Origin: Endozoicomonas gorgoniicola
GTDB lineage: Bacteria > Pseudomonadota > Gammaproteobacteria > Pseudomonadales > Endozoicomonadaceae
Reading direction: 5' to 3'
DNA length: 64,000 bases
NCBI RefSeq assembly: GCF_025562715.2
Contig: NZ_JAPFCC010000001.1
Span: 1,878,501 to 1,942,500, forward strand
Of this stretch, positions 25,449 through 34,841 are shown piece after piece. Each line of letters begins with the position of its first letter. Within the stretch, counting starts at the first letter, position 1. The position numbers and the translations under genes were made by a program. The notes beneath the pieces were generated by a model, which was not told where the DNA came from, made no database searches, and saw only the letters and a list, made by a program, of their open reading frames with translations.

Positions 25449-26390
25449 CTACAGTTTCTGCTCCAGTTCAGGCACGGCTTCGAACAGGTCTGCTACCAGA
25501 CCATAGTCTGCTACCTGGAAAATAGGCGCATCTTCGTCCTTGTTGATTGCCACGATCACTTTAGAGTCTTTCATACCGGCCAGATGCTGTATCGCCCCTG
25601 AAATTCCGATAGCAACATACAGGTTGGGAGCAACAATTTTGCCAGTCTGCCCTACCTGCATATCATTCGGCACAAAGCCTGCATCAACTGCCGCACGGGA
25701 AGCACCCACCGCAGCCCCCAGCTTGTCAGCGAGTTTATAGAGAATTTCAAAGTTCTCTCCATTACCCATGCCCCTGCCGCCAGATACCACTATTTCTGCG
25801 GCAGGCAGTTCCGGACGGTCTGACTCCGCCAGCTCTTCACTGACAAAACTTGAGATACCTGCATCATGAACAATATCCAGTGATTCAACACTGGCACAGC
25901 CTCCTTCGGCAACCACAGGGTCAAACCCTGTCGTACGCACAGTAATCACCTTTACAGCCGCAGTAGACTGAACGGTAGCAATGGCATTACCGGCATAGAT
26001 GGGACGTACGAAGGTGTCATCACTTTCCACACGCATAATGTCGGAAATCTGATCAACGTCCAGTAAGGCGGCCACCCTTGGCATCAGGTTTTTACCTGTT
26101 GTGCCAGCGGATACAAGAATGTGGCTGTAATTCTTGCCCAGCTCAGCCACCAGCAGGCTTACATTTTCTGCCAGCTGGTTATCGTAACAGGCGTTATCAG
26201 CTAACAGCACTTTACCAATACCGGCAACGGCCGCAGCCCTTTCGGCCACGACCCCGCATCCGGAACCTGCCACCAACAGGTGTATCTCGCCAGCACTGCT
26301 GGCAGCAATGGCACCGGCAGCCGCCAGAGTGTTCAGCGTGGCTGCACCCAGGGCTGCATTATCATGATCTGCAACAACGAGAATAGCCAT
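25449..26390 (-). CDS. etfA: Electron transfer flavoprotein, alpha subunit
   Basis: This encodes 313 residues, full length. With EtfB it carries electrons from acyl-CoA and other dehydrogenases to ETF-ubiquinone oxidoreductase. The N-terminal half is the ETF fold. The FAD domain shows VVSGGRGMG, GAAVGASRAAVDAGFVPNDMQVGQTGKIVAPNLYVAIGISGAIQH and INKDEDAPIFQVADYGLVADL. The start shares a base with the etfB stop (TGATG), so the two are coupled. Confidence 0.97.
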   Translation of the reverse strand: MAILVVADHDNAALGAATLNTLAAAGAIAASSAGEIHLLVAGSGCGVVAERAAAVAGIGKVLLADNACYDNQLAENVSLLVAELGKNYSHILVSAGTTGKNLMPRVAALLDVDQISDIMRVESDDTFVRPIYAGNAIATVQSTAAVKVITVRTTGFDPVVAEGGCASVESLDIVHDAGISSFVSEELAESDRPELPAAEIVVSGGRGMGNGENFEILYKLADKLGAAVGASRAAVDAGFVPNDMQVGQTGKIVAPNLYVAIGISGAIQHLAGMKDSKVIVAINKDEDAPIFQVADYGLVADLFEAVPELEQKL

Positions 26391-27139
26391 CAGATTACCT
26401 TCGCTTCATTTTTAAGTTTTTCTACCAGCTCATCCACACTACTGACCTTTACGCCTGCAGTACGCTGGGTGGGCGGCTCAACTTTCACAGTGGTAATGGT
26501 TGAAGAGACGCTGACTCCCAGAGCTTCAGGAGTTTTAACGTCCAGAGGCTTACGCTTGGCTTTCATTATATTTGGGAGTGAGGCGTAACGAGGCTCATTC
26601 AGGCGCAAATCGGTCGTCACTACGGCTGGCAGTGTTAAGGTGAGCGTTTGTAGACCACCGTCAATTTCCCGGGTTACGGTCACTTTGTCACCCTCGGCAT
26701 TCACTTCTGAAGCAAATGTCGCCTGTGGCATACCGGATAATGCTGCCAACATCTGTCCGGTCTGGTTATTGTCGCTGTCGATCGCCTGTTTGCCAAGAAT
26801 GACAAGGTCTGGCTTCTCTTCATCAACAATGGCTTTTAGCAGTTTGGCAACGCTCAGGGAACTGAGTGGTTCATCGGTTTCAACCAGAATACTCCGGTCA
26901 GCACCCAGCGCCAGCGCGGTTCTGAGCTGCTCCTGACACGCTTTAGTACCCAGTGAAACCGCTACAATTTCACTGGCAACCCCTTTCTCTTTCAATCGAA
27001 CCGCTTCTTCCACGGCGATTTCACAGAACGGGTTGATAGCCATCTTGACATTCGTAAGATCAACATCTGAATGATCCGGCTTGACTCGGACCTTGACGTT
27101 GTAGTCGATGACTCGCTTAACGGCTACAAGAATTTTCAT
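26390..27139 (-). CDS. etfB: Electron transfer flavoprotein, beta subunit
   Basis: This encodes 249 residues, full length. It shows the AMP-binding EtfB pattern: MKILVAVKRVIDYNVKVRV, INPFCEIAVEEAVRLKEKG, VILGKQAIDSDNNQTGQMLA, and the recognition-loop segment RYASLPNIMKAKRKPL. First gene of the etfBA operon and divergent from the oxidoreductase gene at 27517. Confidence 0.97.
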   Translation of the reverse strand: MKILVAVKRVIDYNVKVRVKPDHSDVDLTNVKMAINPFCEIAVEEAVRLKEKGVASEIVAVSLGTKACQEQLRTALALGADRSILVETDEPLSSLSVAKLLKAIVDEEKPDLVILGKQAIDSDNNQTGQMLAALSGMPQATFASEVNAEGDKVTVTREIDGGLQTLTLTLPAVVTTDLRLNEPRYASLPNIMKAKRKPLDVKTPEALGVSVSSTITTVKVEPPTQRTAGVKVSSVDELVEKLKNEAKVI

Positions 27140-27516
27140 GGGTTCGCAGCCTTCCCTTTTTATTTGTCTATGGCTTGATATATGGATGCGTCATATAGAC
27201 TACGTATGTCGCCCATCTTTCACATCCTCTGCGACTGAGGAGTCTACCAGTCTGTCAATAAGGGTTCAAACGTATAATTCTGTAAAGGCTATTTTAACGG
27301 TCGTTATGAACAGAATTCTTTGTGCAGGAGTTCAATAACAGCCTTCTGCACGCCTGCTTAACAGCAGGCGCACTCCCCTTACTACCGGTAAATGCTTATT
27401 TTACAGGTGATATTCGTGTTACGTGCGATTATAATCCGTAACAAAATAAAACAACTGTTTGAATTTCTCATAACAATAATAAATGGGCAATCAGCTTAAC
27501 AGAGGGGGAAATCACC
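27140..27516. promoter_or_regulatory. Divergent promoter region between etfBA and the ETF oxidoreductase gene
   Basis: This 377-bp gap holds no convincing gene. On the plus strand, TATAAT at about 27431 (within GCGATTATAATCC) lies some 85 bases before the ATG and fits a -10 box, but its -35 is weak. A second TATAAT lies near 27272. A short hairpin (GCCTGCTTAACAGCAGGC) lies near 27352-27369. No operator could be assigned. Confidence 0.5.
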
Positions 27517-29175
27517 ATGGAACGCGAATCTATGGCATTTGATGTAGTCATTGTGGGCGCCGGTCCCTCAGGCTTATCCGCTGCTTGTCGTTTAATGCAG
27601 CAGGCACAGGAGTCCGGTCAGGAGGTCAGTGTCTGCGTAGTTGAAAAGGGCTCAGAAGTCGGTGCCCATATCCTCTCCGGTGCCGTTTTTGAACCGACTG
27701 CCCTTAATGAACTGTTTCCGGACTGGAAAGAGAAAGGCGCTCCCCTGAACACGCCCGTGGTAGCCGATGATATTTATGTGTTACGCAACGCAGAAAAAAG
27801 CATTAAGGTTCCCAACCTGTTTGTTCCCAAAACCATGCACAACGAGGGCAATTACATTATCAGCCTCGGCAACCTGTGCCGCTGGCTGGCAGAACAGGCA
27901 GAAAGCATGGGAGCTGAAATCTTCCCGGGTTTTGCCGCATCAGAAGTGCTTTACCATGAAGATGGCAGTGTAAAAGGCATTGCCACCGGCGATATGGGGA
28001 TAGCAGCTAATGGTGAAAAGAAAGACAGCTATATGCCCGGTATGGAGCTGCACGCCAAATACACGCTGTTTACCGAAGGCTGTCGTGGACACCTTGGCAA
28101 ACAGTTAATTGCGCAGTTCAAGCTGGATGAAGGCAAAGATCCACAACATTATGGTATCGGAATAAAAGAGCTCTGGGATATCGAACCGGATAAGCACAGG
28201 GAAGGACTTGTCGTGCATACGGCAGGCTGGCCGTTGCAGGAAAGCGGCTCAATGGGCGGTGGATTTCTATACCATATTGAAAACCACCAGGTAGTGGTCG
28301 GCCTGATTACCGACCTGAGTTATTCCAACCCTCACGTCAGTCCTTTTGAAGAATTCCAGCGCTATAAGCACAACCCGGTCATCAGGCAGTACCTTGAAGG
28401 CGGCAAGCGTGTCTCCTATGGCGCCAGGGCTTTAACAAAAGGCGGCCCGCAGTCGCTTCCACGCATGTCATTCCCGGGTGGTTTATTACTTGGTTGTGAC
28501 GCAGGAACAATGAATTCTGCCAAGATAAAAGGCAGTCATACTGCTATGAAGTCAGGACTGCTCGCAGCAGAAACCGTGTTTGAAGCCCTGAAGTCAGGCT
28601 CTGAAGGGCGGGAAAACCTGACCAGCTATCAGGACCGGTTTGATCAGTCCTGGCTTGGCATTGAACTGCACCAGCAGCGTAACTTCAGCCCAGCCATGCA
28701 TAAGTTTGGCAATATTTTTGGTGCAGCTTTTGCTTTTATTGACCAGAACCTCTTTAACGGTAAGCTGCCTTTTACATTACACGACACAGTTCCTGATTAT
28801 AAACAGCTGAAACCGGCTGCCGACTGCTCCGGACTGGAATACCCGAAGCCTGACGGAAAAATCAGTTTTGACCGTCTAGGCTCGGTCTTCCTGTCTAATA
28901 CCAACCATGAAGAAGACCAGCCCTGCCATCTGAAACTGACCGATCCTGATATTCCAATAACCGGCAACCTGCCCATGTTCGATGAACCTGCCCAGCGTTA
29001 CTGCCCGGCGGGCGTGTATGAAGTGGTTGAAGACGAAGCGACCGGTAAAAAGCAGTTCCAGATCAACAGCCAGAACTGCGTTCACTGCAAAACCTGCGAC
29101 ATCAAAGATCCGGCTCAGAATATTACCTGGGTAACACCGGAGGGTACCGGAGGCCCCAACTACCCGAATATGTGA
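27517..29175 (+). CDS. etfD: Electron transfer flavoprotein-ubiquinone oxidoreductase
   Basis: This encodes 552 residues, the usual length. It passes electrons from reduced ETF to the quinone pool at the inner membrane. An FAD-binding site is at the start (DVVIVGAGPSGLSAACRLM). The second FAD/quinone region has LLLGCDAGTMNSAKIKGSHTAMKSG. The C-terminal 4Fe-4S site is in YCPAGVYEV and NCVHCKTCDIKDP. A good purine-rich ribosome site (GAGGGGGAAA) precedes the ATG. It is divergent from etfBA, its redox partner, and a terminator follows. Confidence 0.97.
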   Translation: MERESMAFDVVIVGAGPSGLSAACRLMQQAQESGQEVSVCVVEKGSEVGAHILSGAVFEPTALNELFPDWKEKGAPLNTPVVADDIYVLRNAEKSIKVPNLFVPKTMHNEGNYIISLGNLCRWLAEQAESMGAEIFPGFAASEVLYHEDGSVKGIATGDMGIAANGEKKDSYMPGMELHAKYTLFTEGCRGHLGKQLIAQFKLDEGKDPQHYGIGIKELWDIEPDKHREGLVVHTAGWPLQESGSMGGGFLYHIENHQVVVGLITDLSYSNPHVSPFEEFQRYKHNPVIRQYLEGGKRVSYGARALTKGGPQSLPRMSFPGGLLLGCDAGTMNSAKIKGSHTAMKSGLLAAETVFEALKSGSEGRENLTSYQDRFDQSWLGIELHQQRNFSPAMHKFGNIFGAAFAFIDQNLFNGKLPFTLHDTVPDYKQLKPAADCSGLEYPKPDGKISFDRLGSVFLSNTNHEEDQPCHLKLTDPDIPITGNLPMFDEPAQRYCPAGVYEVVEDEATGKKQFQINSQNCVHCKTCDIKDPAQNITWVTPEGTGGPNYPNM

Positions 29176-29181
29176 CCGACA

Positions 29182-29208
29182 GGGCTGTCATCAGGGCAGC
29201 CCCCTTTT
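29182..29208 (+). terminator. Intrinsic terminator after the ETF oxidoreductase gene
   Basis: GGGCTG and CAGCCC pair around a nine-base loop, followed by CC and TTTT, seven bases after the stop codon. Confidence 0.7.
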
Positions 29209-29259
29209 CAGTTCAGGGCTGGCTGCTGCCAGTAACAGGGCGACGGCATCAGCGTTAGC

Positions 29260-29826
29260 TTATTCAACCATTCCAAGAGAATAGTAGTGTTCGCCACTAT
29301 TTATACATAGTTGCTCCTGCCCATGTACCGTCTGCAGTTCTGCCATGCTGACCAGCTCATAATACACATTGCGATGAATACGAGCCTCAAGACGATCCCT
29401 GACCAGAATATAAGGCACACCTCTGCCCTTATCTGACAGCCTTAATGGGTGTTGCTGATTCAGCACTACCTTATCGCCAACATTGGTCGTAAACACAAGA
29501 TGCCCATCTACAACCTCAACAGAAACTGCCACAAAAGGTACATCATCAACAGTTATCCGTACCTTTTCGACAGGCGTGACCAGATAGAAATGCCCGTCAT
29601 CGTCATGCCGGAGAACCGTCGAGAAAAGGCGCACCATCGACTCTCTGCCAATCGGTGAACCCATATATTCCCAGTGGCCGTCAACACCGATGCGCATATC
29701 AATTTCACCGCAAAAGTCCGGGTGCCAGTCATGTACCGGAGGCAGGCCTTTGTGCTGCAATGACTGCAGAGTTTCAGTCAGTGATGTGGGAGTGAGTTTA
29801 TCTTCAGACACGAGCTGTTCCGTCAT
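29260..29826 (-). CDS. DUF1285 family protein
   Basis: This encodes 188 residues with the DUF1285 pattern: GLPPVHDWHPDFCGEIDMRIGVDGHWEYMGSPIGRESMVRLFSTVLRHDDDGHFYLVTPVEK, and the C-terminal RDRLEARIHRNVYYELV. A conserved cytosolic protein in gammaproteobacteria and alphaproteobacteria with no established function. It is convergent with the preceding oxidoreductase gene. Confidence 0.9.
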   Translation of the reverse strand: MTEQLVSEDKLTPTSLTETLQSLQHKGLPPVHDWHPDFCGEIDMRIGVDGHWEYMGSPIGRESMVRLFSTVLRHDDDGHFYLVTPVEKVRITVDDVPFVAVSVEVVDGHLVFTTNVGDKVVLNQQHPLRLSDKGRGVPYILVRDRLEARIHRNVYYELVSMAELQTVHGQEQLCINSGEHYYSLGMVE

Positions 29827-30001
29827 TGTCGTTTTGGTTGTCGGGATTATGACTTAAAGCCGCAAGCTAACTTACACGAAGTTGTAACAGGGTCATTATA
29901 ACGTCAAATTGAAGCCTGAAGGGCGTTAATGTTTATTAACCTCTGAATGAAAACCGCCGATGCTAATCTTTGAGAGAGTAGCTCAATTGCAGGGAACGAT
30001 A

Positions 30002-30913
30002 ATGCAGCTCGTAAAAACGCTGGCCAGCTGGCTGACGAACTGGCTTATGCAGGAAGCGAACGACATCACCAGTCCTCAATGCGATTTTGAACGCATCCGG
30101 CACGAAATCAAACCCTGTGATGTATTGCTGATCGAAGGCCGTTCCAGGGTCAGCAACGTTATTAAGCAGATTACCCAGAGTCCATGGTCTCACGCCATGT
30201 TGTATATTGGTCGCCTGCACGATATTGAAGACGACAGGGTTCGGGAAATCATAAAGGAATCCTATAGAGGTTCTCCGGACGAACAACTGGTTATAGAAAG
30301 CGAGCTGGGCTACGGCACTGTCGTTCATCCATTAAGCCGCTATGAAGGCGACCATCTGCGTATTTGCCGTCCCAACGGCCTCAGCTACGGCGACAGCCAG
30401 AAGGTTATTCATTACGCAGTCAGTCGCCTTGGGCTTGACTATGATGTCCGGCATATTCTTGATCTCGCAAGGTTCTTTTTTCCTTACGCAATTCTTCCCA
30501 GACGCTGGCGCTCCAGCCTGTTTGAAAGTTCACCCGGTCAGGAAACCAAAACCGTATGCTCCAGTATGATTGCTGAAGCGTTCAGCTTTATCCATTTTCC
30601 GATCCTCCCGCTGGTCAAGCTAGACAGCCAACACGGAGTACAACTGTTCCAGCGCAACCCCAGGCTGTGTACCCCCAGAGATTTTGACTACTCCCCCTAC
30701 TTTCGCATTATTAAATACCCTTTCCTCGACTATACCCACCACTCTGATTACAAGCTGCTGCCCTGGCACGGTCATGGCGCACTGGAAGGCAAAGAGGCAG
30801 AGTTTTACATAACACCTAATAAAATCAGAGAGTTACAGCAGGTAAATTCAGAAAACCTGCACATTACAGGTTCCGATGCGCTGTCTGAGAACAGGGGAAT
30901 TCCTCCTTCATAA
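30002..30913 (+). CDS. YiiX-like permuted NlpC/P60 cysteine hydrolase
   Basis: I start at the ATG at 30002, which has AGGGA upstream, rather than at 29960. It encodes 303 residues. The permuted papain-like fold is suggested by PCDVLLIEGRSRVSNVIKQITQSPWSHAMLYIG (catalytic His in SPWSHA) and TVCSSMIAEAFSFIHFPILPLV (catalytic Cys in TVCSS). The substrate is unknown; relatives act on cell-wall peptides or lipids. No signal peptide is seen. It is the last core-like gene before the accessory DNA. Confidence 0.75.
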   Translation: MQLVKTLASWLTNWLMQEANDITSPQCDFERIRHEIKPCDVLLIEGRSRVSNVIKQITQSPWSHAMLYIGRLHDIEDDRVREIIKESYRGSPDEQLVIESELGYGTVVHPLSRYEGDHLRICRPNGLSYGDSQKVIHYAVSRLGLDYDVRHILDLARFFFPYAILPRRWRSSLFESSPGQETKTVCSSMIAEAFSFIHFPILPLVKLDSQHGVQLFQRNPRLCTPRDFDYSPYFRIIKYPFLDYTHHSDYKLLPWHGHGALEGKEAEFYITPNKIRELQQVNSENLHITGSDALSENRGIPPS

Positions 30914-31343
30914 TCCAGATATTGAACTGACAAAAGCTGATTATTCAGAAACGGTCTTATACATAAGTGGACGCAGGATAAATCTGCACCATAATTACCC
31001 CTGCTGACTTGATCGACTTCCCCCTACGATCAGGCAGCCTGGGTCACATGTTTGACCCTGGTACTTGGATTGTGTACCTATGTTTCACTCCTAATGGTCT
31101 TAGCCCGTCACTTCTTCCCCCAGAATGGCGGGTTTCTTTTTGCCTGAAATATCTTTCAAACCCTTGTCTGGCAAGGGTTTAAAGCTAATAGAGAATATTG
31201 GTACCGACGTAACATAGCGTTACGCAGGATTGCATATTCTGCTCTATTCCGCTCTCATTTCTCCCCAAATTCTCCCCATTTAGTACACAAAAAAAGTACC
31301 AGTTTGATCGGTACTTACTTTAAGTATCAACTATGGCGTAATT
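30914..31343. other. Intergenic segment with hairpins, edge of the accessory region
   Basis: No gene is supported in these 430 bases. A GC hairpin ending in CGGGTTTCTTTTT near 31133-31140 looks like a terminator and could end a small RNA of about 130 nt, but I recognise no RNA family. AAACCCTTG and CAAGGGTTT form a perfect 9-bp stem at 31159-31181. The next gene is an integrase remnant, so an attachment site may lie here. Confidence 0.4.
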
Positions 31344-31895
31344 ATGGCTACTTTTCTTAACCGCACCGGCGCAGACGGTGCTCGTAAAATCAAGGTGCTT
31401 GCCCGAGTCTGGCTTAATGGTAAACAGCTCAACAAGATAAAGACGTTCTCTGAAAGAGACGGTTCTGACTATGAACAGCAGGCAAAGAAATGGGCAGAAC
31501 AAACTGAACAGGCAATGAAAGCAGAAAAGGCCAAGCTCCTTTACCAGTCCTTAGCTGGCTCTGTAGCAGATCAGGCCACACCAACCTTGAAACTGATTGT
31601 TTCTGAGCAACAAGGAGTGTCTCTGGGTGACTACCTGTTTTCATTTAAAGAAGCTCTTGAGCACCTGAACACCCATTTTGGCGAAGTCAGCCTGAAAGGC
31701 ATCACAGCAATCAACACGAATGCCGTCTGGAAATATATTATGTGCCGACATGAAGAAAAGGCGAACCAACAAGCCATTGAGACTGAACTACAGCTGCTCA
31801 GAAGTCTGATTTCGCAGCTTAATCCTGAGCAAAAGTCAGATATTGTCAGCCTGGCCTTTCAGGCGGCACAGGCTGATGGAGCAACATTTACTTAA
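31344..31895 (+). pseudogene. Integrase N-terminal remnant (probable)
   Basis: This encodes 183 residues. The start (MATFLNRTGADGARKIKVLARVWLNGKQLNKIKTFSERDGSDYEQQAKKWAEQTEQAMKAE) has the arm-binding shape seen at the head of tyrosine integrases, similar in layout to the intact integrase at 20292-21332. A helical core-binding-like part follows (HLNTHFGEVSLKGITAINTNAVWKYI), but the frame ends before any catalytic domain, and no catalytic boxes follow downstream. The call is moderate; the protein could be intact and something else. Confidence 0.5.
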
Positions 31896-32079
31896 CTTCC
31901 ATGACCGATAGGCACGAAAAGATTGGGGAATAAATTGCATATTGGAATATGATGAAGATATAAATGTTTTCAATGCTTCAGAATTATTTCGTGGAATTTT
32001 CAATGGTGTTTGCTTCACTTACAACACAAAAAGCTGCCGTTAGTTTAATTCTTGGGTTTGCGTTGTGTGCCAGTGCTAG

Positions 32080-32610
32080 CCCGGATATTTCATAAAGAAA
32101 GGCAAGTTCTGCCCAATCACTTGACATAATTGGGTCGACCAAAAGAAAGCTTCGGAAGAAGCAAACCGGAACTTGCCATGACCAAATTTACACAAGAACA
32201 GCTTTACTAGAAAATGCCCAGCCTTCTACAGTGATCGTGAAGCTATGCAAAATCGCAGTAAAAGTGGTTGAGTACAAAGACCGAATCAAACTGCACCTGC
32301 CCAGCAGCTGCCCTTTTAAAGAATTACTTCGGTGCGTGACCGAAATCTTTTACTCAATGCCACGTCTCAAGCCCAGTTAGCAGTCAGAATGACCAAGTGC
32401 CTCCGAGAAATCACCCCATTGGCAGAGAGTGAGGGGTTTTCTTTGTCCTGCCAACAGCAAATTGGTTAAAAATAGAACCCGCATGAACTGCTGGAGTGAT
32501 GCTGTGCGTTTAAAATGAGCTTTCAAGGCGATCCACGGTGATAGCCACAATCAGAATCATAAAAAACCGAGACTTTTGGGTGTCTGCTACATTTTTATGA
32601 AATTTTCGGG
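32080..32610 (+). mobile_element. Internally deleted IS1380-type element (MITE-like) with intact ends
   Basis: The left end CCCGGATATTTCATAAA (from 32080) and the right end TTTATGAAATTTTCGGG (to 32610) are imperfect inverted repeats. CTAG stands on both sides (32076-32079 and 32611-32614) as a 4-bp target duplication. Inside, a transposase start (MTKFTQEQL, at 32178) is followed almost at once by the transposase tail, so nearly all of the gene is deleted. The family call rests on the MTKFxQEQL start and the tail sequence. Confidence 0.78.
32234..32380 (+). pseudogene. IS1380-type transposase tail, remnant
   Basis: A 48-codon open stretch ending in TAG reads IVKLCKIAVKVVEYKDRIKLHLPSSCPFKELL and onwards, like the C-terminus of IS1380-family transposases, where a basic strand is followed by HLPSxxPF. 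It lacks a start and the DDE core. Confidence 0.65.
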
Positions 32611-32708
32611 CTAGAAGAACTATTGCTAGATGGTGGCTACTGTAGCGCCTCCTAAAAAGGTTTGCCGATATTTTTTCGAACACCTATCTTCAAGACCTCT
32701 CCCATGAA

Positions 32709-33884
32709 TTGCGCATCAAAATCACTATTGGTATCGAGGTCAGCCCAGTGAGACAAACTATATTGCCAGAAAGCTATTTTCAGAGAATCTACTTCTTACT
32801 GTACACGACTATAGTTACCTACTTTCTCTTGCTACCTTTGCCAGCCTCAGCGTACTGGGTTTATATCGGCCCCCCGCTGGCCTTCAGTGCCCATCCGGAT
32901 AGAGAGCTTATTCAAATGTACCTGCAGCCCAGAGAACATTCCATGGACACCTGGCAATCAACAACCCCCTATGCCCAGCGTAGTGCGTGGCAAAATATAG
33001 CAAACCATTTTTTGGCAAATAACCGTTTTCGAGACCTGTATAGGGACTGGTTCAGCGAGGAACCGTCCCCAAGTGATGTGTTTGCGACACTGTTTAGTCC
33101 GGTGGATCGCACACATACTTTTGCCATAGACTTTCGATCGGGCAACCTGAGAGGCGTCCTGCTTGAAATTCGCCACAATGAAACCAGCTTTAATTTTGGT
33201 GCCCTGCACAGAGCCATGATATCCGGGGATGATATAACAAGGTCATACCGTCGAAACTATGGTCTTCCAACCTTCAATCCATTTAATGCCTTGTGCAACG
33301 AGGAGGTTATTCAACAAATCTATTTGGCATCAACGGAAGGCACCGTTGGCTATGTTAGTAATGTTTTGGACATGATTCCTGTAACCAGCCACACAAGTAC
33401 CTACTTAGATATTTATCATTCACCTCTCGGTCAGCATGATTTCTTCAATGCCAGACCTTATCAGGGCAACCTGCATTACTCGCACTATAATACGCAGTAC
33501 CCCGACCCTCACCATCTGAATATACTCCCCCTCTCTGGTTTGGTAACGATCAGGATTACTCCGGTAGACCCTGCGCTAATGGCGCAATGGCGGCAGCAGA
33601 GAGAGCAGCAGACTACCACAAGTCTATCTGACAGGCTGTGGAGTTTTCTCGCCGGGCACTTTGGGTTCGGGCAAAACAACAATGGACAGGAGCCATCAAT
33701 TCCAGACCACAGAACCCCGCTTCCCATCCCTCCGGGTTATTACGAATCCACTTATCAACACGACCCTTACCCTAACATTCCCACTGAAAGGCCTTCAGGT
33801 AGTTCATATAGTAGTTTTGGTAGTTTTAGTAGATGTTGCGCTGATAGCAGTTGTTGTAATTGTTACGATAATCAGTCCGAGTAG
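32709..33884 (+). CDS. Putative secreted protein of unknown function
   Basis: This encodes 391 residues. I do not recognise a family. A hydrophobic segment at about 28-48 (YFLLYTTIVTYFLLLPLPASA) looks like a signal peptide with a cleavage after ASA; the leader before it is long, so the true start may be an internal codon. The mature part is rich in Tyr, His and aromatic residues, with LRGVLLEIRHNETSFNFGALHRAMISGDD and repeated HYSHYNTQYPDPHH. The C-terminus is Pro/Ser-rich and ends in a Cys-rich stretch (RCCADSSCCNC). It stands alone between an IS1380 relic and IS66/IS110 scars. Confidence 0.6.
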   Translation: MRIKITIGIEVSPVRQTILPESYFQRIYFLLYTTIVTYFLLLPLPASAYWVYIGPPLAFSAHPDRELIQMYLQPREHSMDTWQSTTPYAQRSAWQNIANHFLANNRFRDLYRDWFSEEPSPSDVFATLFSPVDRTHTFAIDFRSGNLRGVLLEIRHNETSFNFGALHRAMISGDDITRSYRRNYGLPTFNPFNALCNEEVIQQIYLASTEGTVGYVSNVLDMIPVTSHTSTYLDIYHSPLGQHDFFNARPYQGNLHYSHYNTQYPDPHHLNILPLSGLVTIRITPVDPALMAQWRQQREQQTTTSLSDRLWSFLAGHFGFGQNNNGQEPSIPDHRTPLPIPPGYYESTYQHDPYPNIPTERPSGSSYSSFGSFSRCCADSSCCNCYDNQSE

Positions 33885-34026
33885 TGCGAAAAAACTTGAT
33901 AAATTGCCGGTTGCACCGAGTACCTACTAATCTGGATCAAGATTTGATTATCCATTTTTGACATTGGTACAACCAATCTTACAATCTTGCACATAAACGA
34001 GGCTGTTATTTCGACTACTTTAGAGA

Positions 34027-34132
34027 AAGCGTTCAAACAGAGTACAGACTCTCCCTAATTGTCCAGAGGCGCTTTTAACGGATTTTTCCCAAAACGCTCT
34101 TTCCAATTCCGGGGAGTCAGCTCATTGATTTG
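34027..34132 (-). mobile_element. IS66 right-end scar
   Basis: About 105 bases match the last TnpC codons and right terminus of the IS66 element at 57078-57183 in inverted orientation, with a few differences. It starts AAGCGTTCAAACAG and ends in CTCATTGATTTGT, where homology stops and the IS110 fragment begins. Confidence 0.85.
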
Positions 34133-34401
34133 TGACGAGCATTGACAACCCAGACCTTGAGACCTGCTTTAATCAGAGTTTCGTGAACGCATTTCCAGTA
34201 AACGCCAGTGCTTTCCATGACTACGAGCTCAACCTGATGTTTCACCAGGTAGTCGCGAAGCTTCCTGCGTTCACGTCGATACGTCTTGAATGATTGAGTG
34301 ATCTCTTTGATTTCGCCGTTCTCGTCTTCGGTCTGAACAGTCGCCATGACCATCATCTTGTGAACATCGAGGCCAGCACAACATTTCAAAATTGACTGCA
34401 T
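34117..34401 (-). pseudogene. IS110-family transposase, N-terminal fragment
   Basis: I start at 34401 (MQSILKCCAGLDVHKMM, with AGGGAGA upstream). About 94 residues of the DEDD N-terminal domain are present (GLDVHKMMVMATVQ, VVMESTGVYWKCVHETL, VWVVNARHKS). A full transposase is above 300 residues. The stop is supplied by the neighbouring IS66 scar, so the gene was cut there. Confidence 0.85.
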
Positions 34402-34841
34402 CAGACTAATCTCCCTATGGATCATGGAAGATGGCAAGGTCTGATGGATTGTAAGTTGCTTGATAAGACCGCAAAACTATAGAGCAATGATTTTTCTGCG
34501 AGTCACTTCACTATGACAGCATGATGACAGGAATAATAAGTATTGACCCGGTAAGCAGTGATTCCAAAAAAATATTTATACCCCTGCTTGAGAGTCTTCT
34601 ATAGTACAACACGGTTTTACGATCAACCTGTTATTGACATAATGGCAGAGGTTGGTTGTAAAATCGGTTTACCCATTTGGGTGAACATTGACGGAGTGTT
34701 CATTCGGCTGAACACTCCGTCCCTGATTGCACTTTGTCATATCTTAGTTGCGATAACCTACGCGAACCCTCACAATTCAATCATTCTGCAAAGCAAACTA
34801 AAAAAAGGGTTGACTGTAGCCAACCCCTATTCCTTCGAAAA
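34402..34841. other. Intergenic segment with a strong hairpin and a terminator
   Basis: No gene is supported. CGGAGTGTTCA (34692-34702) and TGAACACTCCG (34709-34719) form a perfect 11-bp stem with loop TTCGGC. At 34800-34828 the minus-strand sequence GGGTTGGCTACAGTCAACCC followed by a T run is an intrinsic terminator for the recombination module to the right. Confidence 0.6.

Noticed and set aside
31005..31145. Small RNA with terminator
   Set aside because: A promoter-like TGGACG-16-CATAAT and a terminator shape exist, but no known RNA family is recognised; kept only as a remark.
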